A program made the translations under genes and the position numbers. Below the pieces are notes generated by a model that worked only from the letters and a program-made list of their open reading frames with translations, had not been told where the DNA came from and ran no database searches. DNA of 64,000 nt from Pyxicephalus adspersus (taxonomy: Eukaryota; Chordata; Amphibia; Anura; Pyxicephalidae): contig NC_092869.1 in the NCBI RefSeq assembly GCF_032062135.1, forward strand, positions 46,854,163 through 46,918,162, read 5' to 3'. Positions 36,005 to 48,774 of the stretch are shown here, in pieces; within the stretch, counting starts at the first letter, position 1; every line of letters starts with the position of its first letter.

Positions 36005-36290
36005 TAATTACAGGTATAGTAGGCTGCCAGACAATTACAGTGGTCATCATCCTTTGGCGGAATTAGCTGGGCCATGCCATACCTGATATTGACTGGTATA
36101 GTAGGAGCCTATTAGGTTACAATACTATGAGAGCTGTTATTGTCCCACAACCTGGACAATGACAGCTGTCATCATCTGGTGACGGGATTGGCTGAACTAT
36201 ACCATACCTGTATTGTAGAGTTCAGCCTACTTGGCCATAATACTATAACAGCTGTTGTTATCGGGTGACAGGATTGACTGAGGGGTATAG
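36005..36290. repeat. Diverged tandem duplication, unit about 115-125 bp
   Basis: Words such as CATCATC-T-TGG-G, GGATTGGCTGA, CCATACCTG and AATACTAT-A-AGCTGTT recur two to three times in the same order. Confidence 0.55.
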
Positions 36291-37520
36291 AATCCAACCA
36301 CCCAATACATACATAATGATGAAAGGTTCCTTTCAATATATCACTGGGCTAAGTCAACTCTATTTCTAATCAGTACGGTTTGTACTGAACAACCTACAAA
36401 ATTTAGATATCGATCTACCAATGTATTGTGACATCACATGATTGGCCGGGGTCAAAATCAAGTAGGTATAAAAAATAGTAGGTATATGTCTGAAAATACC
36501 ACTTGAGGGGAACCTTTAAAGAGGGAATGGGGAGCACATAGGGGAAGAGTGGTGACCCAAAGTTGGGCTTCAAGTTACTTTGATTTGACCGAACACCAAC
36601 TTAATAAAAACATTTGCATGTCATCTAATCACCAGACCTCTAACAAACCAACAAAAACAGCTTTTTATATAGGCTTCCATATCATGAAATATCTAACCTA
36701 CTCTTGCTGTGTGTTTATTACCTCTGATTAGGAAAGAAAGTCTTTCACCAATGTTTGGGATATTAGATTAAAGTCAATTATTATCTACCTATATATAATT
36801 TATTGTAAACAAGTCAATAAGTAATTTCTTTTCCAAGACAAAGCAGGCATTCTGTATTGATTGGAATAAATAAATACAGAAAGATGAAGGGAAATTATTT
36901 AAAGGTTTTATATAAAAGCCTCTGGCACCTATAACCTGTCGATTAGATGGGTGCTATCCACTAATATAGAATGCAGATACAAAATATTTCCTTTGAATTC
37001 CCAACAAGATAATGAACACATTTATAACACTACCGGATTAGCATCGATCTAAGTTTTTATTGAACTTATATGCAACCTCTTTTAGACCTTTTTTTTTAGC
37101 AATAGATTAGATAAAAATAAATATGAATGTATAATGTAACAATATTTAATATCATACTATTTTAAAAAAATTATTTTTATGCATGGTACGTAAGATATCT
37201 GCTGTGTCTGCATAAGGAAACGCTAAATTGGTATTATATTTAGGTGTTTGTAAAGCCCAAACGTTTGGTTACTTTTAGTTTTTGGATAAAATAGGAAAAA
37301 GGGTAAATCTCTTTTAGGTAATACTTTGTTTGCCATTGGGGCAAAATTTCCAAATTTTGGGTTAAATTCTGACATTTTTAAAACACCTCACAGTGGTATG
37401 GTACAGTTTTAGATAAATTGAAGGCTTTGCTAGATATATACAACTGTTGATGGACATTACTAGAGGGCCTAAGCTTTCCATAAAAAACAAAAACAAAAAA
37501 TCTTACTTAGGTATACATTT
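36291..37520. other. No gene seen
   Basis: AT-rich unique-looking DNA. Confidence 0.4.
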
Positions 37521-37524
37521 CATA

Positions 37525-37815
37525 CTTCTTTGATCTATATGTAACTGATTCTCATACTTCCTTGATCTATATGTAACCGGTACTAATACTTCCTTGATCT
37601 ATATGTAACCGGTACCCATTCTTCCTTGATCTATAGTAATTGGTACTTGTACTTCTTTGATCTAAATGTAACTGGTACTCGTATTTTCCGAATGTATATG
37701 TAACTTGCACTCCTGCTTCCTTGATCTTTATGTAACTGCCACTTGCACTACCTTGATCTTTATATAACTGGTTCTTGTATTTTCTTGATCTATATGTACC
37801 TGGACCCTGTACGTC
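37525..37815. repeat. 32-bp minisatellite, about 9 copies
   Basis: The unit is approximately CTTCCTTGATCTATATGTAA followed by CCGGTACTAATA. Copies are 31-32 bp with point changes. The minus-strand frame at 37567-37833 is the repeat read through shifting frames, not a gene. Confidence 0.9.
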
Positions 37816-37829
37816 ACTGATTAAGAGAT

Positions 37830-38160
37830 ACATTTCACATTGTTTTCGATTCCCCCCACCTCGTTCCTAATCAGCACTTGCAGTGTCCTCCATAGCTCCC
37901 CGTGGTTCCATCCTCCTATCTTTATATCTTTACTAATTCCTGTACTGGCAAATGAAGCGGAAGATGGAGCCAAAAACATGTGTTTGGGAGAAACAAGCAT
38001 CTGACACCCCTGGAAAAGCTGAATACTGGGGAGTTTGGTGCAGAGGCAAGGTATGTATTGGGGCCACTAGAGTGACAATGTTTTTATTTTTGCTTTTTAT
38101 AGGGACTTGTCATTATTTTTTTAGGGAAGGGGGCAAGACGGTGTGACTAATGATAAAGTA
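37830..38160. repeat. Possible unassigned repeat
   Basis: A G+C-richer stretch with TCAGCACTTGCAGTGTCC resembles other amphibian repeat fragments. It is not assigned. Confidence 0.25.
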
Positions 38161-39555
38161 TTACTAGAAGTGAAGCATGATGATTTCTTTATCCACTGAA
38201 TTCTCTTTGCTACACATTCATATTTATTGTAGATAAGCTCATCATGAAATATGGCAGCATGGAGACCAAATCAAGACAACATTGCATCTCAAAGGAAACA
38301 ACTTTTATTCTGCATATCCATCTTCTTGACAGCCTTTCAACGGTTGTCTTTAAGATGGAAATCAGAGATCACAAGCTGGATGCCAGACTTTCTAAAAAGA
38401 AAAAGAAAAAAGGCAAAAATAGAATATACATTTTTTTTAGTGGTTAGATCTTTGGAGATTGGAGAAAATAATCTGAAGGTTTATAAATAACACGGAACAA
38501 TGTAAGATTTATTCCTAACCGAGAAGTTTAAGGCAATCTCCCCTGTGAATTCCTTCAAAGCCGGAGAAGTTAATAATTGGTGTGGGTTTTACAAGCTAAA
38601 TGTGGGAGCCAATTAATGGTTGTGTTTTTTATTTTACAATAATCCTTTGAACAGAACATTTTATGAGATAGTCAGTAAAACTTTTATTTTCTTGTTATTC
38701 ACATTTATATATATATTTTTTTATAATGTACTTTTAGAAAATTATTTATGATGCCAAGAGTAAACATATGGAGCAGCCCATGAAGACTAAACCAGCTCCC
38801 AGCAAAGCAATCCAGTCACTAGGATCAGCTTTTAATTATTAACCCCGGCCATCTGCAATATGCAATGTGACTTTTTCAATTGTTGATCTTTACAGGAAAA
38901 AAGCTCAGTATGTCTCAATCAATTCAGTAAAATGTTAGTAGATATTAAAAAAAGATAAAGATATTTGTTCATATCCTTATGATACATTTTTACTTTCAGT
39001 TTTTTAAAAATGTGTGTTGATTCCCTTCTATCCTTGCAGAGAGCTGGATATCCTTAATAAATGTGGCTACAATTTATGCTCCATTGTCTTTATTTGTAGC
39101 CACCTCATTGTGTTGTAGAGGGCTGAGACTACAAGTCTAACATCCTCATCCTTGATATAAAATAAAAGGAATCATGGGACATGGAGTTTTCCTTTAGGCT
39201 GGAAGCTAAAAAGCTGCACTGCCGCCCTTTATAGTTCAATCAGAAATAGTGAAAACCTCCAGCAACCTCAACACAAACTGACTGCATAAACTTACACAAA
39301 GTAGGAACGAGTTTAAAAAAAATATTTGACATATTTAATTTTTATGAGTTATTTTCATGGCTGGATTACCTGGGGTATAGGGTCCAAGCTACAAATAGGT
39401 CTTAAACTGGTAGACAAGAAATGATGGAACGGAAACCATGGAGGCTGATGGACAACTTTGCTGCAGTATGACACCAAGTTTTCACCACCATGGGTTCCCA
39501 GGAATGAGAGGCTTCAGCACAGAATGGTCAGCAGAGCAAATCTAAAACTGGTTGA
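38161..39555. other. No gene seen; a possible conserved block at about 38500-38640
   Basis: The 38500-38640 part (GAAGTTAATAATTGGTGTGG, GAGCCAATTAATGG) is repeat-free and could be regulatory. The rest is AT-rich without features. Confidence 0.25.
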
Positions 39556-39948
39556 GGTAAGCATGGGTGGCTGGCAGGAAACATGATCATGGGCAGGGTG
39601 AGGTCCAGGCAGGAAAACATAGTTGTGGAAAAGCTGAGGTTGAGGCAGGTGGCTGACAGAAGATATGGTTGTGGAGAGGCCAAGGTCAAGGCAGACAGTT
39701 GGAATAAGATATGGTCATGGACAGACTAAGGTCAAGGTAGACAGTTGGCATAAGTCAAAGTCATGGACAGGCTAAGGTCCAAGGAGGTCGCTTGCGGAAG
39801 TCATAGTTGTGGAAAAGCTGAGGTTGAGGCAGGCGGCTAGCAGAAGGCATTGTTGTGGACAGGCTAAAGTTCAGCGATGCAGCTGACATGACACATGGTC
39901 ACGGACAGGCTAATGTCCAGGGAGGCAGCTGGCATAAGACATGGTCAT
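39556..39948. repeat. 46-bp minisatellite I, about 8 copies
   Basis: The unit is approximately GGACAGGCTAAGGTCCAGG, then AGGCAGCTGGCATAAG, then ACATGGTCAT. Copies keep the 46-bp length while differing at several positions. No coding meaning. Confidence 0.88.
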
Positions 39949-40919
39949 ACACACCTTGGCATGCACACCTAATTGCACTATCGATGGATATACAACAAAT
40001 GAAGACGTGGTAATGTAACAATGATTGTGTATGTGTTGTTCTTTAATAATTCCTAATGGGTAACTTGAGACTTTCATGCTGGCATATTTTAGCATCCCCT
40101 GGGAACAAATCCAAAATCTTGAGCACAGTTCTACTTTAAAGTGAAACTTTGCAAACTTCTTTTAAAGGCATAGCAAAGCCTTCTATCGGTGTGTACACGT
40201 GACGTGGGGTGCTTTGTTTAACAGTGCTAAGAACAATTTCTGGATGTTCTTTGTCGCTCTAATACTTTATGCAACTATTTTTCTTTGTGAATTTCAGAGC
40301 CGGGAACCCCAGGGGTCTAACAGCTGCAATACCGAGACATAGATAATGCAAATCTGCGCCTCCCACACAAGCTGACTTCATTTCGTTCATTAAATGGAAA
40401 TTAGTGAAACTCGTTACCTTTATTGTCTTGTCTTCTTTGCTGCTGCAGCTGCTTAAGAAATAACTTGATATTCTGTCAATAGAAATGAAGAAAATGTTAA
40501 TATTTCAGAGCTCTTTGAAGACTTGGGGAACATATTGTTACAAATTTTTATTTTATACTAGTATAAACGCTTTGCTTTTTTATAAATTGGTTTTCTTTAC
40601 AAGAACCAAATGCACTGTGTTACTTTTTAGAATAATACAATACATACATACAGAATAAGATATTTCATACTCAGACTGTCCGGAGGCTGATTCTTCATTC
40701 TATTGCTGAGCAAAGCTGCTCGAAGGATTTAAGAAGTTTGTTGCTGTCTTTGCATTTGTTGGAGAATTTTGCGACCACTTTCCATCATTGTGCCACACCC
40801 TGATCCTTACTCTGATGGTAACAAAAATGTTTTTCTAGCGCCACTAAAATTGAAAAACAACGGCACCCCAAACTGCTCATAGACAATGTTTTAAAGTCAT
40901 TATAACTCATTGATAAGAG
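39949..40919. other. No gene seen; a possible conserved block at about 40370-40520
   Basis: 40370-40520 is repeat-free with ATTAAATGGAAATTAGTG. Regulatory role is inference only. Confidence 0.25.
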
Positions 40920-41886
40920 TTAATCCCCTGACGGTGATCTCGAATGTGGCTTGGGGTGAATTTTATATACCAAAAGCGGTAACCCCGAGCCAAAAGTCCT
41001 ACCTGCTCCCCACGATTCAGCGGCATCCTCTAGGGAACCCCAGCTGGCTTCTGATCGATGTGATGTGTGAAGCGTCAGTACGCTGGGGAGGCGTGGCTTG
41101 ACGGGAAATTTAAAACATTGTAATCTGCTTTTAAAACATTGATTACAGTGCTAAAGTTATAAAAAAATAAATCCAAAAAAAAAAATACTAAATCCAAAAG
41201 TTTATCTATTATTGTACCACTGTTTGGACAAATTAAAAAAAGTATTAAAATTATTAAATTCCTAATTTTTTATATTTATTATTTATAATTTTTTATTATA
41301 TTTTAATTTATTATTTGTGTTTCAAACTTATCATACCCAGGAGTAATTCCTAAAAATTACAGGCCTAAATTATTAACCACCCGATCGTTAAGCCCGACCT
41401 TGGTACGGGCTTCAAAAAGTTACAATTATCGATAAACCCGAAGTTTTCTCACTGTATGAAAATACAGTGAGAAAAGTTCGGGTTTATCGATCACTTACCT
41501 GGTCCCGCTGCGATCATCCATCGGTCGTGTTCCAGCGTCGTCCTCCAGCGTTGGGTGTCCTCTCTGGGAAGAAGAAGCTTCTTCTTCTAAGCCGGCCGGC
41601 TTCTTCTCCCTCCGTGTGTGATGACGTCGGCGCGTGTGCGGGAAATTCAAATTGAAACTCATTCAAACACATTTTGTATTGGATTGAATACAAACTCCTG
41701 TATCCAATCCAATACAAAATAATTAAAAATAAATACAAAGTATGTAATTGGATATCTACTAGAACCCTGTTCGGACATATTTCTGTAAGTTACAGGTCTA
41801 CAATTGAAAAAAAAAAATTTCATGAAAAACAGTGTAACGCTTTTGGAACAGAAATCTAGACATCAGTGTAACGCCCAGGAGGTTAA
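40920..41886. mobile_element. TTAA-flanked (piggyBac-like) non-autonomous element
   Basis: TTAA lies at both edges (40920-40923 and 41883-41886). The ends TTAATCCCCTGACGGT and (right end complement) TTAACCTCCTGGGCGTTAC are related inverted repeats. Inside are strong hairpins: CGATAAACCCGAA...TTCGGGTTTATCG at 41430-41489 and a TTTTGTATTGGATTG palindrome at about 41670-41720. There is no transposase. The frames at 41467-41859 are shadows of palindromes. Confidence 0.7.
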
Positions 41887-42339
41887 ACAACAAGATGTGT
41901 GTGATTTTTATTTTGTTTATTCACACTGTGATTGTTTTTTTAACTTTATCGCTATCAGGAGGGGGCTGGCCTTGAAATATTCAATTTAAATGTGATGAGA
42001 TCGGTGAATAGAAGCTTGCTTATCTCCCATTGCTTTCTATTCTGAGCACTAAGCACTAAGGTCCTAGGAACCCTGAAGGGACACTTATGGATGGTGGGGT
42101 CATGGCCTGTAGACATGATTGGATGTCCTTACAGCTACTAAAAAAAACAACAGTTTACTAAACAAATTCCAGCCGTTATAATGGCCAGGGTACTGCCTAC
42201 ATATCACTGCCAAACTCCATACAGATATATAAGAAACAAATTAATGCATCAAATGCAATGCATGTAAGCGTGTAAATTTGACCGTGTACAACAGAGCTCA
42301 TGCAAAGAAGCAAAATCAGAAGGAGCCAATCAGTTCATT
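41887..42339. other. No gene seen
   Basis: AT-rich sequence. Confidence 0.4.
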
Positions 42340-42620
42340 TTCTGACATGAAGATAAAGGAAGAAAGCAGAGTGACAGAGAGGAGTTTATTACTGTGCTGC
42401 CCTTCAATATAAGTGGGTGCTGAAGCAAAATGAGCCCACGAGGCCTTTAAAATGTGTTTATGTGATTTGTACATTCGATATGTTACAGGCATTCTGCTGA
42501 ATATGCTTGCAACATATTTCTGGCTTCTCATTGTCCAATCACAGGCTGGTGTTAATAAAGGATGACCATGGCCTTGTGATGCTGACCACCAGACTGAGGA
42601 CATCTAGTGGCAGACATAAG
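42340..42620. repeat. Possible repeat sharing words with about 8280-8620
   Basis: TGTCCAATCACAGGCTGGTG matches the word near 8587. The 95-codon minus-strand frame here is not recognisable. Confidence 0.3.
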
Positions 42621-43664
42621 TATTGCAGGGGAAATATCTAGCACCGATATGAATATTGCAGCAAAAGTTGATAATTTTTTTTGTTTGTTTTTATGTGTTC
42701 CTATGGGTATACATAGCTAGAGTTCTGCTTTATTGTTTTTTTCACAAATACAAAGGCAGAAGTAGTTTAAGTGGCACTAAGTATTGAATAACCAACCAAC
42801 CAGGTCTTCGGGGTGACTTATATCCAGGCATTACATAAATATAGATACAGTACCTTGAATGACCCATCCAGGATGCAGTCCTTGTAAAGTCATTTGTTGT
42901 TTGCATGAAGTCTTATCTCCAGAGAATAAAGCTATCTCCTATTTTCAAGGGAGAATGTTATGCCACACTTAGCGATAAGTAAGATTACAGCTATTACTCA
43001 CAACAAATGAGAACAGGGAGGATAATCAATAAGGTTATGATAGATAACCTAATTCTATCTGGAAGTCTGCATAGCAGCACAATCACTTTGTGTGCTCAGA
43101 CTGAAGACAAAGCTTCAGGTTTACACATTAAAGGGCAGTTGTGCTAATCATGTAGACGGTAGTTACATCTAAATAGGAAGATTAGAGCACATTAATGCCG
43201 TTAAGAATCTAATAGGGTGATAGACAGATGGTCTACAGAATGGATTACTGCCCTCTGAACATTGCTCTTTATGATGGACCTATGGGTTGGGTAAGGCACT
43301 ACGTTGTTTTCTTCATGCCAGGATTCATTGACCGGTATGAACAATAGGGAAATTCTGTTTTTTCTAACTATTTTTTTTTTTTGCTAAAATAACATTCAGA
43401 ATTGTGAATTTTACCTGTTAAGTAAGAAGATAGTAAAACTTACTTCTCCAACCAACGATGCAAAACTTCTTGTTCCATTTTGGTCTATTTGACCTAAACA
43501 TTGGTCATTCAGCCTTAAACAAATAAACATGTAAATTGTTTCTTAGGCATTGCCCCAGCAAAATATAGATTTAGACCAATTGCATTGTATGAAATGAATG
43601 GGGTGTTGGAGGGTACAACATTAGTATAATATCAGCACAATCAGCATAATACATTTGAGATAAG
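42621..43664. other. No gene seen; a possible conserved block at about 42890-43240
   Basis: The block is repeat-free with TGCTAATCATGTAG-like words. Regulatory role is inference only. Confidence 0.25.
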
Positions 43665-43895
43665 AGACCTGATTTATTAAAGCTCTCCAAGACTTTAGAA
43701 CTTGGGAGAACTTGGGGGACACAGCAATATGGGGGATCCAGCAATATGGGAATGGATTTCCTAATAGTCATTTACTATAAACTAGCAAATGTATTCAATC
43801 TTGCCCCAGATCTATTCCATATTTGCTGGATCACCCAGGTTCACCCATGATAGTCTTTCCCTCTAGTCTAGGAGATCTTTAATAAATTAGGCCCT
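43665..43895. repeat. Palindromic miniature element, copy 6
   Basis: It opens GACCTGATTTATTAAAG and closes TTTAATAAATTAGGCCCTA, with GGATCACCCAGG inside. The left arm holds a small internal duplication of AACTTGGG. Confidence 0.8.
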
Positions 43896-45284
43896 ATGTG
43901 TTCTTTATGATGGTTGGTGAGCCTTGGCGGGGATTGACTTTGTAATGACTTTGAGATAGAATCTAGCAGGATGACTCTGGCTGCAAGTTTTAACTAAGGA
44001 GCCAGAAGGGAAGACAACAAGAAGCGCAAGGTCTAACCAGCTGTGGTGTATAGGGGTTGTATATTGAAGAATCTACTTTCTGCCTGGTTTATAGGCATCA
44101 CTACTATCTGATAAACCCAAAAGGAGCCTAGACCAGATGGTCAGCTGAGTCAGGGGACTTGCCCTCCTAGTACAACAGTGACATCTACTAGAGAATACCA
44201 ACAGACACATATAAGTTGGGAGTTAGGAGTAAGGGGTGGTCGCATGGGTGTGGCTGAATGTAATATGGGGTCCTAGCTAAAAGGGACAGCACAGAACAAA
44301 ACTCTCTATACTATGACATCTAACTGAACCAACCCAAACATTGGGATTAATCAGGCAAACTTTTGATAAACCAGAGGCAAATGGGACCAACACTACTCTC
44401 CTCTTGAAATAAAGTTAGGGTCCAACAACTCTGAGAGTGACAGGTTTCTGGTTCCCAGTTTCTGGTTTCCAATCTTTTTTTACAATCTTTTCCTTGACCC
44501 CTTTGTAACTATCAGCGAACTCACTAATTATGGTTTGCATCAGGTTTGGTAAATGTCAAAGCCTGTTTGATGCTAACCTATTAAGGAGATCCCTGGAATT
44601 AGCTCCAAATGGGAGCCAGTTGGTAAGTTAAATAGTGGGGAATATCCCAATTGTCTGGTGATTTTTAAGGTTGGTATCATAGCCAAGTGAGGAGGAACCC
44701 AAACTAAGACAAAATCTAAAGAATGGGGTAATGGTAGAACACAAGGCAACTGTTCTATCTACTAAGACAATAGTTAAGTGTATTTGATGCTGGCACGTGG
44801 AGTCATATACCCCTCCTAGGAAATTACCCTGAAATGAAAAGAAGAAGAAGGAAGGAAAAGACGCCTGCCAATGAGCCATTGGGTGTTTGTCTAAGAATTG
44901 TATCTCTAATCTATAGAGTTTACCAGCAGTGCAATTTCCCCCAACTGAGCCAGATGGGTTATTTTTAGCATGGTATTGCAGTGTGTGTGGTTTTCTCGAC
45001 AACTAGAGACAAGGGAATTATAGAAATAATCTGTATCCATAGCCCAAACATTCCTTTTTTACATTTCAAATACATTTGGAAAGGGATAAAACCCTTATTA
45101 TGTATCTCTAATTGGTGAAAATACCCCTCACTTCCTGTCCCAGGAATGCAATAGAAACGTACGAGGAATATCCCAAAGAAAGAAGGATTGCAAAAATTTT
45201 TTCTTCTTACCTTTTGCATCAGTGACATTTCTAAAATGTTGTTTCCCCCACTTACTGTGTTAGTTGCAATAGGCACCAGAAAAA
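43896..45284. other. No gene; possible unassigned repeat at about 45050-45200
   Basis: TACCCCTCACTTCCTGTCCC and ATATCCCAAAGAAAGAAGG look like a repeat found in frogs, but no second copy exists here. Long minus-strand frames (44628-45276) carry no known domain. Confidence 0.3.
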
Positions 45285-45515
45285 AAGGTGATTATTCTCA
45301 GTGAGGACATAAACAGCTATAAGGAAAAATCTGTGAAGGGATTTGAAGGCAAAGCACAATAGCTTGAATTTAATACTGGGATGAAATGGAAGCCAGTGTA
45401 GGGAATTGCAAAGAGAGGCAGCAGATGTGAAGTTCTGAGAGGTCCTCATAATAGGCGCAGTGAGTGTGAAACCCAGAAAGGCAAAAAAATTTCTGAAAGC
45501 CCTTATAGTGGGCAC
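45285..45515 (-). pseudogene. Possible L2-type LINE reverse transcriptase relic
   Basis: The minus frame reads SLHWLPFHPSIKFKLL and then FKSLH, resembling the LHWLPV-x-RI-FK motif after the reverse transcriptase domain of L2-type LINEs. It is short and diverged, without flanking confirmation. Confidence 0.38.
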
Positions 45516-46671
45516 AGCATGTGTACAGAACCAGGAACTCAGTGTGGAGATGGCGAGAACATCTAATAATTTTCACAAGACGCCCCAACACACATTGTTT
45601 ATTGATATGGGCTGCAGTGTACTGTACAAGTGCACACTATCGGGGTGTATTGGGGTGCCATTTAAAATGAATGACACCACAAGGCACCACAACATCCTTA
45701 GTGTGTCAGCATGGACTGAAATAATGTTTGTGTTTTACCATAGATTACTGTAACCCAATTGTGTGGATGAGCTCTTGTTTTCAAGGTCAAAACTGCTACA
45801 ATTAGCTGAAACATTAGCTGAAACTTTTCCTCATGCTATCTGTTGAGTTCTGAATACATTTCACTGAGCTGAGACTCGGCTATATTCATATCTCATAAGC
45901 TGCTGATGCATCATTTGTTTTGAATTTCCACCTCATTCAACACAATGAAACTGTTATTGACAAAGAGACGCACATGCTTTGCATTTCATTGCTTTGCAGT
46001 TTCAGCTATTTTTCCCTATCAGCAACTAATTAAATTACATCAGGAGATTAAAAACTTTGCAAGAGAGAAGGCATAAATCTAGAGGCAGCCAGATAAGTAG
46101 ACACAGCCACAATGTTTCCTCTGAAAGCTATTCTAGCTGAAATAAATATTTATAAAAAAAAACTTGGGAGAAGATTCAGGAGTTGTGCTGAATAGTTTCG
46201 TGCAACATTGGCACAATCTGCTATTTTGTGTGTATTGTATAAAGAACGGTGCAGTCCTATGAGCAAAGCAACTGAACCAATTAAACTTTCTGTTAAATCA
46301 GCTAAATATAGTTCAGGTTCTTTAAAAAAATGTACTCAATGTTATACTGTTCTTTAGAAAGTAGCCACTGCAGATAGACTGTTGCTTCCACACCCAGAAT
46401 ATGACATCTTAAATATGGACAAGTGCCTCATAATCTTTGCAGCAGCCTTTCTTAACATTTAACCTCTGAGCAACACTTGATATATGTTTTAGGTCTCGGA
46501 AACCCTTACCAAGAAAAGGTTAAAGGAACAAATTCACCTTGCATAGTCAGTAGAAAGAATGTCCCTTTTACAGATAGCTGGAAAGAACTTTGGTGTCATG
46601 GTACTGACTCTTCCAAATGATGTTGGCACAAAATGTTGAGGAAATCATCACATGGGACCAAGTGATCAGCC
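45516..46671. other. No gene; candidate conserved block at about 45760-46140
   Basis: The 45760-46140 block has TGTTATTGACAAAG, GCAACTAATTAAATTAC and TTTGCATTTC words in repeat-free DNA. The rest is AT-rich. Inference only. Confidence 0.25.
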
Positions 46672-46965
46672 GAGGAACCCCTACCAACCTATTGGGAAAC
46701 CATGGGGATGCCTTGGCATCTTTTGGGGTAAGACTGACTGCCAAGGCTCAAGGAACCTTTAACATCCTTTGGGGGAAAGCTGGATGCCAAAGCTCAAGGA
46801 ACCCCTAGCAGCCTCATAGGGAACCCAGGCTGCCAAAGCTCAAAGAACCCTTAGCATCTTTTGGGGGAACCCAGGCTGCCAAAGCTCAAGGAACTCTTGG
46901 CATCCTTTAGGGGAATGCTGGCTGCCAAAGCCCAAGGTACCCTTGACAACCTTTGGAGGAACCCT
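46672..46965. repeat. 46-bp minisatellite II, about 6 copies
   Basis: The unit is approximately AAGGAACCCTTAGCATC, then TTTTGGGGGAACCC, then AGGCTGCCAAAGCTC. At least three consecutive units are exactly 46 bp. It is unrelated in sequence to the 46-bp array at 39556. Confidence 0.88.
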
Positions 46966-48774
46966 GCTTTACAGTATGTCTTTTGAACCTTTGGGACTGT
47001 AGATACGTCAGTTTTGTGGATAGTATCATTTAGGACGTGCACATTAACAAGTCACCCTGATTATTGGATCATTGGTCAGATGCTCTGAATAATAAGTAGA
47101 GGGCAGTGACAACTGGTTGGAGTGGAAGCATTTACCGGTGTCCTTGGAGCAAAGTTGCCAGTTAAATTTCCCTGGCAATGCAGTGAATAATAATAAAAAG
47201 ATATACTGTTGGAAATATCTAAGTCTGTGGCTTGGGTTTCTTTTTTCCACTAAATAGAGTTCAGATTTAACTATATGATAATATGAGTCATGATAAACGT
47301 TTAATATTTCACCGTGTTGTGTCACGACTTAGAAAAGGTTAGGAACCACTGACCCAAATGGATGATAGCAGATAAAGATTTTAATATAGTTAAACTAGTT
47401 CTGGAAAGTTCCTCTCACTCCGTCTCTAGGATGTAATCTGTGAAATGACTTTTTGATGTGGTTTGTATTCATCATGAATGATGAGCAAAAGGCTGAATCT
47501 GCAGGAAGACTTCACAGACCCTGTTCATTAATGCAGCAAAATCTTTCTACCTGTCATTCTGAATACTGATGGGATCTCTAAACAGCTTTCGCTGTTAGAA
47601 TTTAATGGCCGTTTTTCAATTTGAACATCTCCACTTTGGAAGCCACACATAGTTGTACAAAATGCTGAGGCCGGAGGCAGCTTCTACGGGCGAGCCATTT
47701 CTGCATGTGTGTGTAGGTATGTGTGTGCCATATTGCCTATAGGCCGGGCACAAGAAGTGTTTTCTGAGCCTAACAAAGCCCTACTGCTCTTTCAATGTGG
47801 CCCTCAGCCAGTGATAAAGTTTTACTTGCACGAGGCTTCGGACTCCTTCACATGTCATTCTAGAAATCACTGGTGTTTAGTTTTATTTACCAACCTGAAT
47901 ATGGATTTTTTAAAAATACTTTTATGGTTTCAATCTTTTTTTTTCTTATTATTACATTTTGGCATATATCCAAATGTCCCTAATGTGTGAATATTTACAC
48001 AGCAATGCTCCCTCATAGCCTTCTGCTCCTCACCCCTGCCTATCTATGTTCTGCTGTCATCTGGTGTCAGGGTTTATGCAGAGCCAGATTATGTACATGG
48101 TTACCCCGAGCATAGGACCTGGTGTGTGTGGGGCCCACTTACAACCTTCATTCTCTTGCAGCATACCAGATTATAAATGGGTTATGTTAGATCTGTGAGG
48201 ATAGATATGGGGGCAGTTGGTGTTTTATAGGACAATAAGGTTATAAACAATGCAATCGTAATGAAAGTATGGGGTTGGGGGGAAAATATGGGGCAAAGCT
48301 GCTACCCTGCCTACGGCTCCATTCTGCCTTACTTCATCTCTGGGCTTAGGGCTGATACACACAGGACATTTTTACATCTAGTAGATTTGGGGTCTGTTAA
48401 AATTGTCAGATCTGAAGTGGATATAATCCAAAACAATATTAACAAATTAAATTTCCTTTCTTTGATTGGTTATGAAGGGTTGGACGTGTTCTTAAATCTC
48501 CATCTAAGTACACCTCTAGTATTGTGTGTTGCAATGAAACCTGCCCAAGATTCTGATCTATCTGACCATCAAATGCCATGAAAATATGGCACACAGGAAT
48601 TCATGGCAGCATGTGTTGCACTGCAGTGTGCTGGTAAGATGCATTAGGAGTATTATTAGGAATAGATGGGAACCCAGGAAACTATTATCATGTATATGAA
48701 ATTAGTAATTGAGAAATTAATTTTTAAAGATGATGTGTTGGAAGCTGGAAAAATGAGCAAGTACAAAGATATAG
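46966..48774. other. No gene; candidate conserved block at about 47480-47880
   Basis: 47480-47880 keeps CpG and shows no repeat. Frames at 47709-47990 and 48261-48581 have no recognisable domain. Confidence 0.28.

Noticed and set aside
37567..37833. Minus-strand 88-codon repetitive frame
   Set aside because: It is the 32-bp minisatellite read in shifting frames.
39556..39948. CRISPR-like array of regular repeats
   Set aside because: Units are contiguous and diverged without distinct spacers, and the context is vertebrate. It is a minisatellite.
44628..45276. Two long minus-strand frames in possible exon arrangement
   Set aside because: No recognisable domain or consistent splice pattern, and partly repeat-like sequence.
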